Shown here: one piece after another, positions 34,625-42,836 of the stretch
How the letters are laid out: every line of letters begins with the position of its first letter
Numbering within the stretch: the stretch's first letter is position 1
NCBI RefSeq assembly: GCF_000702885.1
Contig: NZ_JNKO01000023.1
Coordinates: 1-43,165, forward strand
Length of the DNA stretch: 43,165 bases
Source: Oribacterium sp. P6A1
Lineage (GTDB): Bacteria; Bacillota; Clostridia; Lachnospirales; Lachnospiraceae
Direction: 5' to 3'
Made by a program: the position numbers and the translations under genes
The notes under the pieces: model-generated
Databases searched by the model: none
What the model was told of the DNA's origin: nothing
What the model saw: only the letters and a program-made list of their open reading frames with translations

Positions 34625-34949
34625 GATCCCTGCGGAAAGACTGCTATACCGGTCGCCAGGGCTCTGTCATGAGAAAGCCTTAGCCCGAGGGGGGCGTGGT
34701 GCAGAGCCTGAGGTGTTAAAAGAGATACGGATAAGCAACACGCGGATGGTCAAGAGTTTGCCGAGAGCTGAACTATACGATATAGATGCGATAAGCATCC
34801 AAGCATTAGGATTATTCCCAATGTTGTAACTATAAAAAAATGTAAAGAGGAGCCTGCAAAACGGAAGCTGGTCAACAGAACTGCTGTGTGAGAACACGGA
34901 TATGTTTTGTATATGACTTAGTATATGTTTTGCAGGCTTCTTTTCTTTT
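34625..34949 (+). ncRNA. Candidate free-standing structured RNA (~320 nt), unidentified
   Basis: No coding frame with a ribosome-binding site spans the region, which has its own promoter and a T-rich terminator. Visible stems are CCCTG/CAGGG (34628-34632, 34657-34661), GGCTCTG/CAGAGCC (34660-34666, 34702-34708), CTATA/TATAG (34773-34785), GATGC/GCATC (34785-34799) and a closing stem AGCCTGCAAAAC/GTTTTGCAGGCT (34851-34862, 34927-34938) that encloses a further ~64 nt. The GC-rich first 130 bases stand out from AT-rich surroundings. I compared it mentally with tmRNA, RNase P, 6S, group II introns and common riboswitches and found no match. It could be a large ornate RNA like those of other mobile elements; the class is unknown. 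Confidence 0.5.
34851..34949 (+). terminator. Long-loop terminator of the structured RNA
   Basis: The 12-bp perfect stem AGCCTGCAAAAC/GTTTTGCAGGCT is followed by TCTTTTCTTTT. The ~64-nt loop is unusually long and itself structured, so the stem may be part of the RNA's fold as well as its terminator. Confidence 0.6.
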
Positions 34950-35041
34950 GGTTATCTTTTCGGATTCCATCTACAGCACTCAGGATATAAGGCTTTATCG
35001 GATCGGTTTCCTTTTTGGAAGGCACCAGAAAGGTGCGAAAG

Positions 35042-35395
35042 ATGAAGAAGAACGTTGAAATCGACACAACAACTGTAGGAGGAAGAATTAAGTATCTAAG
35101 AATAAAAGCCGAGTTATCACAGTCAGAACTGGCAGAGAAGATGCACATTCAGGATCGTTCCAATATTTCTTCGTATGAAACTAACAGAAGATCCGTCTCA
35201 TGGTCTTTGGCTGTAGAGCTTGCTGGAGTCTTGAACAGTACTCCTAACTTTATACTTGATGGAATTGTATCGGAAGACCCGACAATAGCAGAGATAGAAC
35301 ATTTACTCAAGTCTGTCAGAACGGAGGCTGTAAAGAAAATGATACTTCAACAAGTTAAAGCTGCCGTAGAATTTGAAAGAGCAAATATGTATTAA
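35042..35395 (+). CDS. XRE/Cro-CI family HTH regulator
   Basis: 117 residues from ATG 35042 (AAGGTG upstream); the TTG at 35015 is in frame but poorer. The HTH reads RIKYLRIKAELSQSELAEKM, then RSNISSYETNRRSVSWSLAV and LAGVLNSTPNFIL. The C-terminal ~45 residues form a helical tail that likely dimerises. Element-borne XRE proteins of this kind typically repress excision or transfer genes; the adjacent DUF6462-like gene fits that setting. Confidence 0.88.
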   Translation: MKKNVEIDTTTVGGRIKYLRIKAELSQSELAEKMHIQDRSNISSYETNRRSVSWSLAVELAGVLNSTPNFILDGIVSEDPTIAEIEHLLKSVRTEAVKKMILQQVKAAVEFERANMY

Positions 35396-35405
35396 AACTA
35401 CTGAA

Positions 35406-35454
35406 TGTGACAATACGACTCAATATATCTAATTAACGAGTCAATCGTGTTACA
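35406..35454. promoter_or_regulatory. Imperfect inverted repeat, candidate operator
   Basis: TGTGACAATACGACTC (35406-35421) and GAGTCAATCGTGTTACA (35438-35454) form an interrupted dyad with a perfect GACTC/GAGTC core. It lies between the XRE gene and the next gene and may be bound by the XRE regulator. Confidence 0.3.
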
Positions 35455-35544
35455 TACTTAATAACTTTGCTAATTTAAAATATATTTGTCAGACAAAAAG
35501 AGTAACGCGCTACTTTGGTAATCAATCAACTGAGGAGAATTTTG

Positions 35545-36135
35545 ATGGAAGTGGAAGCAAAGTATTCATATGTGAAGAAATTACATCATTATTCAAGATC
35601 TGATCCTGAATGCAAAGCTAAGTTCATTCTAAAAAACTATGAGCGATTTCCTAAGATAATAGCGGGATATGAATCTAACTGGGCGATTATCGTCAAGGCC
35701 GAGAAGCGATACAACGAAAAAGCAGCTTCTGGAGAGCTTGGGGTAAGAATTCAAAAGAGTGGAACCAGTAATCCAACAATGAATGAGGCAATTGCAAATT
35801 TAGAGCTAAGCACAGCCAGATCTGAGAGCGATCTGAGACATGTCCTAAAGGGAACTGATAATCCTGACCAGCATGTGAAAGATAAACTCATCATCCAGGA
35901 TATGCAGGATGACTACACCATCTTGTGTAATGCCATACATGCACTAGGAACCAAAGATGAAGAGATGTTCGTTAGATACTTAACAAGAGAAAATGAAGCT
36001 CTTCAAGATCTTGCAGATGAATATAAGATGGAACTAGCAAATTTCAAGAAACAGATTTATAGCATAAAAAAGGCTGTGATCCTTTCTACTGTTGAATGTA
36101 TTGATCTCAAGTACGGAATAATAGAACGGAGGTGA
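35545..36135 (+). CDS. Unknown helical protein (196 aa)
   Basis: ATG 35545 has GAGGAG eight bases upstream; the frame extends to 35515 without a signal. The product is charged and alpha-helical (AKYSYVKKLHHYSRSDPECK; a second half with EDLADEYKMEL-like helices). The last ~60 residues resemble a helix bundle as in phage/plasmid regulators of the ArpU or sigma-like type, but I cannot assign a family. Its stop is four bases before the next gene. Confidence 0.65.
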   Translation: MEVEAKYSYVKKLHHYSRSDPECKAKFILKNYERFPKIIAGYESNWAIIVKAEKRYNEKAASGELGVRIQKSGTSNPTMNEAIANLELSTARSESDLRHVLKGTDNPDQHVKDKLIIQDMQDDYTILCNAIHALGTKDEEMFVRYLTRENEALQDLADEYKMELANFKKQIYSIKKAVILSTVECIDLKYGIIERR

Positions 36136-36139
36136 CATA

Positions 36140-36322
36140 ATGAAGAATAACGACAGGAGAATGGTTAGATACAGTGAGGGTGCATTACTCTATAGTATGG
36201 GGCTTACTATGTTTCAGCGTATTGCTAAAGAAGCTAATGCTGTATACATTATCGAAGGTATGCCGCCTCTCGTAAAGTGCGATGTCTTTGAAACATACAT
36301 TGAGAAGTATCGTGCTAAATGA
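36140..36322 (+). CDS. DUF6462-like small DNA-binding protein (excisionase-like)
   Basis: 60 residues (NNDRRMVRYSEGALLYSMGL, TMFQRIAKEANAVY, DVFETYIEKYR). This matches the DUF6462 pattern: a compact winged-helix resembling excisionases and widespread in Lachnospiraceae mobile elements. GGAGG lies upstream. It is probably co-transcribed with the preceding gene and followed by a terminator. No integrase is adjacent in this window. Confidence 0.7.
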   Translation: MKNNDRRMVRYSEGALLYSMGLTMFQRIAKEANAVYIIEGMPPLVKCDVFETYIEKYRAK

Positions 36323-36345
36323 TAAACAAAATTTGAAAGAAAGCT

Positions 36346-36384
36346 AGAGATCCAGGGCTTTATAAGACCTTGGGTCTCTTTTTT
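36346..36384 (+). terminator. Intrinsic terminator after the DUF6462-like gene
   Basis: AGAGATCCAGGG pairs imperfectly with CCTTGGGTCTCT, followed by six T. It marks the last gene of the mobile-element-like block before the AlkD remnant. Confidence 0.85.
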
Positions 36385-36466
36385 ACTATTCATAATTAAA
36401 TAGATTTTTGAAATGAAATTCACTTTGTGGGCTTTATTTATGTATTGGGAACAATTAAAATAATAA

Positions 36467-36775
36467 AACAAAACGTATGTTGTAAGATTCGGTGTTGGGA
36501 TGCTGATGGCGCATTTTCTGGATGATGACTATGATTCCGCATATCCGGAGATGGTAGCCGGACTCAGATCCGAAGAGTATTACGTCAATATGATGATCGC
36601 ATGGTATTTTGCTACAGCTCTCGCCAAACAGTATGAAAGTGTACTTCCATACATAGAAGGGAAGAGGCTTGATGACTGGACACATAACAAGGCAATTCAG
36701 AAAAGCGTAGAGAGCTATCGGATTACAGATGGGCAAAAGAAGTATTTGAAATCTCTTAAGATAGCCCGTAGATAA
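36467..36775 (+). pseudogene. AlkD-like DNA alkylation repair protein, 3' remnant
   Basis: Open from about 36467 (an in-frame TAA lies at 36464). It encodes YVVRFGVGMLMAHFLDDDY and then MMIAWYFATALAKQYESVL and WTHNKAIQKSVESYRIT, characteristic of the C-terminal ~100 residues of clostridial AlkD-family HEAT-repeat glycosylases (usually ~220-240 aa). The N-terminal half, with much of the DNA-binding HEAT array, is absent and the sequence before it is AT-rich filler, so the gene is truncated, likely by insertion or deletion at this junction. An ATG at 36500 could in principle yield a 91-aa peptide. Confidence 0.8.
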
Positions 36776-36793
36776 TAAAGTATCCGCACAGTG

Positions 36794-36817
36794 GAGCAGG
36801 GGGTATTTCCCCTGCTC
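36794..36817 (+). terminator. Hairpin after the AlkD remnant
   Basis: GAGCAGGGG/CCCCTGCTC, a perfect nine-base stem with a six-base loop. Only a short T-containing tail follows (TATT), so termination may be modest. It lies 19 bases after the remnant's stop, as expected for the original alkD terminator. Confidence 0.6.
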
Positions 36818-36925
36818 TATTAGCATCCCTTACTTCTTATGTTGGTTCAAATAGATGCCGATAAAAGATAAAGATAGTCTTTCTGATTTGAGCCGTCACC
36901 AGCATGGCGGTATGGGGTGAAATAT

Positions 36926-39919
36926 ATGGAACAGTTCCATTTCAGCGATAAAGAACAAAAAAGGATTGAACAGATGCCGGTACCCCTGGCTGTTTATCAG
37001 TTTGTGAACGAAAAAGTTCGTATCCTGTTACTTTCGGAGGGTTATTGCAAACTTTTTAACTTCCCGGATCATAGTACAGCTTACCGGTATACAGAGGAAG
37101 ATGCCTTCTGTAATACTCATCCGGATGATACTGCCAGAGTAAAGGACGCTGCCTACCGTTTCGCCAAAGAGGGGGGGCGATATGAGGTGATTTTTCGCCG
37201 CATGAAATACGATGGCGGTGATTATCACATTATTCATGGAATTGGAGAACATATCTATACAGAAGAAGGTATTCGTCTGGCTTATGTGTGGTATACAGAC
37301 GAAGGAGCGTATGTTGCTGAAAGCGAAGGCTCCCAGACAACGGCTGTGAACCGTGCCTTCAATACGGCTCTTCAAGAGGAAAGCATGCTTAGAGCAAGCT
37401 ATTACAGCTTTCTTACAGGACTTCCCAGTATGAGCTATTTCTTTGAGCTGGCTTCGGTCAGAAAGGATACCATCACCGAAGAGGGTGGCAGACCGACGCT
37501 TTTGTACGTGGATCTGTGCGGTATGAAGCGTTTCAATATAAAGTATGGTTTTGCAGAAGGGGACGTGCTATTGAAGGAATTCGCTCGGTGCCTGCAGAGT
37601 GTTTTTTCGGAAGATATCTGCAGTCATTTTGGAGCGGATCATTTTGCTGTGATAACAAGTGAACAGGGAGTGGAAGAAAAACTGGAGGCCCTGTTTAAAA
37701 AATGCCGTGAATTGAACGGAAGAAAAAACCTGCCTGTGCATGTAGGGATATATCAGTGGCAAAGCGAAACGGTATCTATAACATTGGCATGTGACCGTGC
37801 AAAAACAGCCAGCGACTACTTGAAAAACACCTATTCCTCAGGTTATTCGTTTTATGACCAAAGGATTCAGGAAAACGAGGAGAACCTGCAGTACATTATC
37901 GAAAATCTTGACAGGGCAATAGAAGAGAAGTGGATTAAAGTGTATTTTCAGCCGATTATTCGAGCGGTAAACGGGAAGGTTTGCGATACGGAAGTACTGG
38001 CCCGGTGGATAGACCCCGAAAAAGGAATGCTGTCCCCTGCCGCATTTATTCCGCCCCTGGAAGACGCAGGGCTGATCCATAAGCTGGATCTGTATATGGT
38101 CGACCGGGTTTTGGAATCTATCAAAGTGCAAATGTCTGACGGGTTCACTGTTATACCTCATTCCATCAACCTCTCTCGTTCCGACTTTGACGCCTGTGAC
38201 GTAGTTGAAGAGATCAGGAAAAGGGTGGATGCGGCAGGCATCAGCAGAGACAGGATTACGATAGAAATTACGGAAAGCGTCATCGGCAGTGACTTTGATT
38301 TTATGAAGGAACAGGTCGAGCGTTTCCGGAGCCTCGGTTTCCCTGTGTGGATGGACGACTTCGGAAGCAGATATTCGTCTTTGGAAGTGCTGCAAAGCAT
38401 CTCTTTCGATCTGATCAAGTTTGACATGAGCCTGACTCGCAGGCTCGATGAGGGCGAAGCCGGAAAAATCATCCTGACAGAGCTTATGAGAATGGTTGCT
38501 TCTCTGGGCATGGATGCCGTTTGCGAAGGTGTTGAGACAGAGGGGCAGGTTCGATTTCTTCAGGAAATTGGTTGTTCAAAGCTCCAGGGATACTATTTCG
38601 GCAAGCCGGTCTCTTTTGAAAAGATACGGGAATTGTTCAAAGGAAATGCTCTTATCGATAACGAAAACCCTGAGGAATCCGAATACTACGAGAGCATCGG
38701 CCGGGTTAACCTGTTCGACCTCGGTGTCATCTCCGGTGGTGGAGAGAACGCATTCCATAATGTTTTTGAATCGCTTCCGGCAGCAATCATTGAGGTCAAG
38801 GATGGGCAGGCCAGATATGTGAGAAGTAATCGCTCCTACCAGGATTTTGTGAAGCGGTTCTTCAACGTTGACATATATTTAGATCGAAGGGACAACTATA
38901 CAAGTTCTGTCATCAAGTATGGGTATAATTTTGAAAATGTGGTCAAACAATGCTGTACTGTTGTAAATAGTGCGTTTTTTGATGAAGCGATGCCGGATGG
39001 TTCGATGGTTCATGCTTTTGCACATCGAATCAATACTAATCCGGTTACAGGCAGTGTGGCGGTATCCCTCGCCGTACTTTCCATCTCTGATCCGGATGAA
39101 AGCACGACCTATGCCGATATCGCGCAGGCCCTTGCTGCGGACTATTACAATATCTTCTTGATCGACCTGGATACAAACGGCTACACTGAATACTCATCCA
39201 AGGTTGGAGGAGAAGAATTGTCTGTGGTCCGGCATGGCGAGGATTTCTTTGAGTCGGCAAGACGCGATGCAATGATCCGCATTTACAGGGAGGACAGAGA
39301 AACGTTCCTGGCCTTGTTCACGAAGGAAAGAGTTCTCCGGGATATTGAAAAACAGGGCGTATTTACGATAACGTACCGCCTTATCGATATGGGAACACCT
39401 ATGTATGTCAATATGAAAATCAACAGGCTGCATGGCGGTAACCGGATCATTCTGGGTGTAAGTATCATTGACGCACAAATGAAGCAGTTGGAGGAAGAGA
39501 ATAAGCTGCGGCAGGAAAAAATATCTTTGGGCAGAATAGCAGCGTTATCTCCGGAGTATATTGTTCTATATACAATTGATCCTGAAACGAACAATTATAC
39601 GCAGTACAACCCTTCGAAAGAATTTGCTGACTTTGGTCTTGCCAAGACGGGGGAGGACTTCTTTGCAGATGTGATCCTTGATGCTCCAAAGGCGATCGCT
39701 CCGGAGGATATGGAGAGGCATCTCAGGGTACTCACGAAGGAAAATATGCTCTCTGAAATTCAGAAAAACGGTTATTTTTCTCATTATTACAGGCTGATCA
39801 TAAACGGAAAGTATGTCCCGGTGAGCTTGAAGGCCACGGTGGTCGAAGAAGATGTAAAAAAGATCATTCTTGGTGTTACCGAAGATAAGCATGAGGAGAT
39901 AAGGCAGTACATGAAATAG
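36926..39919 (+). CDS. PAS-GGDEF(degenerate)-EAL protein with tandem C-terminal sensor repeats; likely c-di-GMP phosphodiesterase
   Basis: About 997 residues from ATG 36926 (GGGGTG upstream). An N-terminal PAS-like domain (1-130) is followed by a GGDEF-like domain (about 165-300) in which the signature is HFGADHFAV, so cyclase activity is unlikely. The EAL domain (about 330-585) keeps EVL (E356), NLSR, EITES, WMDDFGSRYSS, IKFDMS and CEGVETEGQ, so it can probably hydrolyse c-di-GMP. After residue ~600 there is another PAS-like region and then two similar ~120-residue modules (LIDLDTNGYTEYSS ... GEDFF; YTIDPETNNYTQYNP ... GEDFF), a tandem duplication. No membrane segments are seen, so it is a cytoplasmic sensor. 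Gene intact, flanked by remnants. Confidence 0.9.
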   Translation: MEQFHFSDKEQKRIEQMPVPLAVYQFVNEKVRILLLSEGYCKLFNFPDHSTAYRYTEEDAFCNTHPDDTARVKDAAYRFAKEGGRYEVIFRRMKYDGGDYHIIHGIGEHIYTEEGIRLAYVWYTDEGAYVAESEGSQTTAVNRAFNTALQEESMLRASYYSFLTGLPSMSYFFELASVRKDTITEEGGRPTLLYVDLCGMKRFNIKYGFAEGDVLLKEFARCLQSVFSEDICSHFGADHFAVITSEQGVEEKLEALFKKCRELNGRKNLPVHVGIYQWQSETVSITLACDRAKTASDYLKNTYSSGYSFYDQRIQENEENLQYIIENLDRAIEEKWIKVYFQPIIRAVNGKVCDTEVLARWIDPEKGMLSPAAFIPPLEDAGLIHKLDLYMVDRVLESIKVQMSDGFTVIPHSINLSRSDFDACDVVEEIRKRVDAAGISRDRITIEITESVIGSDFDFMKEQVERFRSLGFPVWMDDFGSRYSSLEVLQSISFDLIKFDMSLTRRLDEGEAGKIILTELMRMVASLGMDAVCEGVETEGQVRFLQEIGCSKLQGYYFGKPVSFEKIRELFKGNALIDNENPEESEYYESIGRVNLFDLGVISGGGENAFHNVFESLPAAIIEVKDGQARYVRSNRSYQDFVKRFFNVDIYLDRRDNYTSSVIKYGYNFENVVKQCCTVVNSAFFDEAMPDGSMVHAFAHRINTNPVTGSVAVSLAVLSISDPDESTTYADIAQALAADYYNIFLIDLDTNGYTEYSSKVGGEELSVVRHGEDFFESARRDAMIRIYREDRETFLALFTKERVLRDIEKQGVFTITYRLIDMGTPMYVNMKINRLHGGNRIILGVSIIDAQMKQLEEENKLRQEKISLGRIAALSPEYIVLYTIDPETNNYTQYNPSKEFADFGLAKTGEDFFADVILDAPKAIAPEDMERHLRVLTKENMLSEIQKNGYFSHYYRLIINGKYVPVSLKATVVEEDVKKIILGVTEDKHEEIRQYMK

Positions 39920-39937
39920 CCTTTAACGCGTAAAAAA

Positions 39938-39976
39938 GACCACGTTGTGCCCGGCGCAACGTGGTCATATTTTTTT
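39938..39976. terminator. Bidirectional intrinsic terminator
   Basis: GACCACGTTG pairs with CAACGTGGTC with an inner GCC/GGC. Six A precede it and seven T follow, so it can stop transcription from both the EAL gene (+) and the diguanylate cyclase remnant (-). Confidence 0.9.
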
Positions 39977-40135
39977 CAGAACCACTTAAGTTCCTGCTTT
40001 CTTTGATACATGAGCTTATCGGCACGGCGGAAAACATCATCATATCCTCTGTCTACCTTTGGCTGATATGAGGCGCAGCCTACAGACAGTTCCGGTTTTC
40101 CTTCAAGCTTACTGTAATTGAATGACACTATAAAA
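39976..40135 (-). pseudogene. Diguanylate cyclase (GGDEF) 3' remnant
   Basis: Reading the minus strand up to the stop at 39976-39978 gives VSFNYSKLEGKPELSVGCAS and then DDVFRRADKLMYQRKQELKW. This is the C-terminal end of a GGDEF domain (the SVGCA strand and the final ADKLMYQ helix). The GG(D/E)EF active site and everything upstream are missing; homology fades near 40130, where AT-rich sequence begins. It is the 3' end of a gene cut at the presumed element boundary. It shares the bidirectional terminator with the EAL gene. Confidence 0.82.
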
Positions 40136-40462
40136 ATAATTCAAATCTAACAGACTATTAACAAAAGATCTCTTATTGTGTCATTAGCGGATTGAACATT
40201 AATTGTGATATATGATTTCTAAATAACTTTTATAGCTTTTTTTGATTATTCGCATAAACACTATACTTTCAAGCACTTTGAAGTATAGGAAAACACTCAT
40301 TTTACCACGAATTTACCACGATTGAATGAGCCTTGATATGACACTGAAATCAACATGGGAGATAGCACAAAAATCTGTGTATCTCCCGTGTTTTTTTATT
40401 TTACTTGTTAGGGCAGATGGTTTTGTATCTATCATTTTGCTCTTATCAACAGTATCGTAAAT
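40131..40462. other. Non-coding boundary region with att-like repeats
   Basis: 332 bases without a gene. It contains a perfect hairpin CTATACTT/AAGTATAG (40261-40288) and the tandem repeats TTTACCACGA (40301-40310) and TTTACCACGA (40312-40321) with 11-base period. ATGACACT occurs at 40122-40129 and again at 40337-40344, with its inverse ATGACAC form at 40178-40184. Short tandem TTTACCAC repeats near element ends are typical arm-binding sites of tyrosine integrases, so this may be an element terminus or the scar of one. No integrase gene is present nearby. Confidence 0.4.
40354..40397 (+). terminator. Intrinsic terminator, + direction
   Basis: CATGGGAGATA pairs with TATCTCCCGTG (one wobble), loop of about 15 bases, followed by seven T. 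It has no adjacent + strand gene, which suggests the gene it once served (perhaps an integrase) has been lost or lies outside. Confidence 0.7.
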
Positions 40463-41158
40463 TTAGTTCTTTTCTTTCATTGCAGAGAAGGTAGCATTTA
40501 CATTTGCAATATACATATCTGTTGGTATCATTGGAACATCTAATATCATCTGTGTATCTTTAGAAATCAGACCTGTTGCTTTATATTCTGTTCCTGCCTT
40601 TTTTGCAGCTTCAAGGTAAGGTAGTGTCAAGGGTTCTGTTTCAGGTGATAAAAACAATCCTGCTTCTGCACATAAGATTGTAGCGGTATTTTCGCCAAAC
40701 ATACGCTTTAGTTGAAAGACCAGTCCATCAAAGTTTCCTTTTACATCGGGCAAACCACCAGAGGAAATCAACACTGTTTTTTTAGAACCATCTTCATATC
40801 CATAGTGGTGTGTACATTCATCATCCCCCAAATACATTTCTGCTGAGTTAAAGCAAACGGTTCTGTCCATGAGGGCTTTACAGTGCGAGGGAGCAGAGTA
40901 GCAATATAATGGAATTGACCATATTACTAAATCAGCTTCACGGATTTTATTAAGGACAGCGATTGCCTCATCATTTTGTACACATTTGCCATTTGTTTTC
41001 ACCCAGCAGGCATAACAGGCACGACACGGATTTATGTCCAAATCAATCGTATGTACAATCTCCGCAGTCTCGTTCAGCCCCTCCATAAAAGCTCTTGTTA
41101 TTTTTAATGTGGTGCTGTTCTCCTTGTATGGTGAACCATTAATAATCAATATCTTCAT
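40463..41158 (-). CDS. Flavodoxin-family / NAD(P)H-dependent FMN oxidoreductase
   Basis: 231 residues. The N-terminal strand-loop KILIINGSPYKENSTTLKI is the FMN phosphate-binding motif of NADPH-dependent FMN reductase-like flavodoxin folds. A cysteine-rich stretch NPCRACYACWVKTNGKC follows, seen in the iron-sulfur-flavoprotein-like subgroup, and DLVIWSIPLYCYSAPSHCKA is the second flavin loop. Cytoplasmic; probably reduces quinones, nitro- or azo-compounds. AAGGAAA precedes the ATG. The upstream YafY-type regulator on the same strand probably controls it. Confidence 0.88.
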   Translation of the reverse strand: MKILIINGSPYKENSTTLKITRAFMEGLNETAEIVHTIDLDINPCRACYACWVKTNGKCVQNDEAIAVLNKIREADLVIWSIPLYCYSAPSHCKALMDRTVCFNSAEMYLGDDECTHHYGYEDGSKKTVLISSGGLPDVKGNFDGLVFQLKRMFGENTATILCAEAGLFLSPETEPLTLPYLEAAKKAGTEYKATGLISKDTQMILDVPMIPTDMYIANVNATFSAMKEKN

Positions 41159-41235
41159 AAGTATTTCCTTTCTCGTCTATTTATTTTCTTTTATTTATGA
41201 AATATACTATATCGTATAAATACTGACACCTTATG

Positions 41236-42132
41236 TCATGCTTTATTCATTTCATAAATTTCTTTTGCTTTTTCCGCTAACTGTGTTTTCAAATACACAG
41301 GCTCTATCACCTCAACCTGAGTACCAAATGAAAGCAATCCACCGATAAGCCACGGTTCTCTTGTCATTTCAGCCGTGACAAGCAAATATCCATCATCTTG
41401 CCTAATCACTTGGCTGCTACTAAATTCGTCATAAACACGAAAGGCTACTTCTTTGGAAAAGCGAAGAACAGCTTTCCCATAAGTCTGTGACGGCATTTTC
41501 TGAACTTCCGGGAATGATGTGGGGATAAAATCCTCGTTCAAAAGTTTAATACTTAAAATCCGATTTAGCTTAAACATACGAAAGTCATGTCTTTCGGTGC
41601 AAAATGCTTTTAAATACCATGCATTTGTTTTGTAGTACAATTTTAGCGGTTGTACTTTTCTTTTGCTGTACTGACCATCGCCACTTGCATAGGAAATTTC
41701 CGCAGATTTATGATGGATGACCGCCGTTTTTAGCGTTTCAAATTTTTCATTATCTTCTGTTTTGGTTTCCCACCTTGAAAAATCTACCTCAAACCATGTT
41801 TCAGAACGAGTATTAAAAAGTGCAGACAACTTTACAAGCGTAGCATCCTCATAGACATTTCCTATTACGGACAAACTTTGTAACGCTGCTAATATCTCTT
41901 GCTTTTCTTTTTCGGACAAAACTGCTTTGTCTAAAACAAAATCATTCATTAAACAAATGCCACCTTTACACCCTGTTTCCGCATAGATTGGAATACCTGC
42001 TTCGCTAAGGGCATCAATATCTCTAAAAATTGTTCTAACCGAAACCTCAAACTTTTCTGCCAACTCTGGAGCTGTGGCTTTCCCTTTATCAAGCAAATAA
42101 TATACAATTTTAAATAATCGACTTTCCTGCAT
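41236..42132 (-). CDS. YafY-type HTH/WYL transcriptional regulator
   Basis: 298 residues from ATG 42132 (GGAG nine bases upstream); in-frame ATGs at 42141 and 42168 are alternatives. The N-terminal HTH_11 domain reads MQESRLFKIVYYLLDKGKAT and VSVRTIFRDIDALSEAGIPI. The WYL domain is at about 145-200 (AEISYASGDGQYSKRKVQPL, NAWYLKAFCTERHDFRMFKL) and the C-terminal WCX extension ends near VEVIEPVYLKTQLAEKAKEI. A third WYL protein in the window but of the canonical YafY type, distinct from the pair at 23-25 kb. Likely controls the reductase 77 bases downstream. Confidence 0.88.
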   Translation of the reverse strand: MQESRLFKIVYYLLDKGKATAPELAEKFEVSVRTIFRDIDALSEAGIPIYAETGCKGGICLMNDFVLDKAVLSEKEKQEILAALQSLSVIGNVYEDATLVKLSALFNTRSETWFEVDFSRWETKTEDNEKFETLKTAVIHHKSAEISYASGDGQYSKRKVQPLKLYYKTNAWYLKAFCTERHDFRMFKLNRILSIKLLNEDFIPTSFPEVQKMPSQTYGKAVLRFSKEVAFRVYDEFSSSQVIRQDDGYLLVTAEMTREPWLIGGLLSFGTQVEVIEPVYLKTQLAEKAKEIYEMNKA

Positions 42133-42323
42133 AAGTGACATCTCCATTTCTTCTTTCCATAAAAGCATATTTTACCTAATTTCTCGATTGTGAAAGATAC
42201 GATTTTTGTTAAACTTTCTCCAAAACTGTGTACTAATCTGAATATTCTTTTTTTGATAATTAGTAAGTTCTATTTCCTGCCCGATAACCGAAAATGTGTT
42301 TAATTCCTTTATAGAAAAAATTA

Positions 42324-42551
42324 TCATTTTATTTTATGAGCAGTGATAACGGTATAACTGTACTTATTTACCGTAATAATACAATTATCAATCGTTATAT
42401 ACCAGTTTTTTCCTTTTCTTGTGATTTCCGCATAAGAAAGGCTAATTTTTTCTTTGCACCATTCAATCACATTTTCTACATTCAGAGATAAGTTCTTTTT
42501 AATTCTAATAAGGCTTTGCGGACATTTAAGAAGATATAAAAAGATAGTCAA
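42324..42551 (-). pseudogene. DUF3781 protein, N-terminally truncated
   Basis: Codes for KNLSLNVENVIEWCKEKISL and then ITRKGKNWYITIDNCIITVN and YSYTVITAHK, the core of the DUF3781 family (about 80-85 aa). The usual N-terminal ~20 residues are replaced by an unrelated stretch (MTIFLYLLKC) that begins at the junction with the ATPase remnant. It may still be translated, but the start looks chimeric. Confidence 0.65.
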
Positions 42552-42694
42552 AAAGACATATATGATTTGTATTCATTTTTACCAAGTTCTTCTGCTATCG
42601 TCGTTTTACCAACTCGACGTGCGCCTTTTATGAACAAAGCATATTCAGAGGCATATTCTTTTTTCCATTTTTGTAATTCTGTATAAAATAACAA
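42548..42694 (-). pseudogene. AAA ATPase (DUF4143-type) internal fragment
   Basis: Minus-strand frame: ELQKWKKEYASEYALFIKGA followed by RRVGKTTIAEELGKNEYKSY. The Walker A motif GARRVGKTT is typical of the DUF4143-associated AAA ATPases (normally about 400 aa). The frame has a stop immediately upstream (no start) and runs into TGA after YKSYMSF at the junction with the DUF3781 remnant. It is a 48-codon fragment left by deletion or recombination. Confidence 0.75.
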
Positions 42695-42836
42695 TTAAAA
42701 AAGTTACTGGAGTCAATAGGGCGGATCAAAATGTCAAAAATTGCAAAGAAAATGATTGACAAGTTTTTCATTATGCATATAATGTTCATAATTCACAATA
42801 CGGTACTAAAAATGAACAAGAAAAGTAAATGTGAAC

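Noticed and set aside
34625-34949. tmRNA, RNase P RNA, 6S RNA or group II intron
   Set aside because: There is no tRNA-like CCA end or tag ORF. The RNase P P4 core is not found, although GCGGAAAGAC looks vaguely similar. There is no 6S central bubble, and no domain V/VI or reverse transcriptase.
40301-40321. CRISPR or longer tandem array at the TTTACCACGA repeats
   Set aside because: Only two copies, with no spacers and no cas genes in the window.
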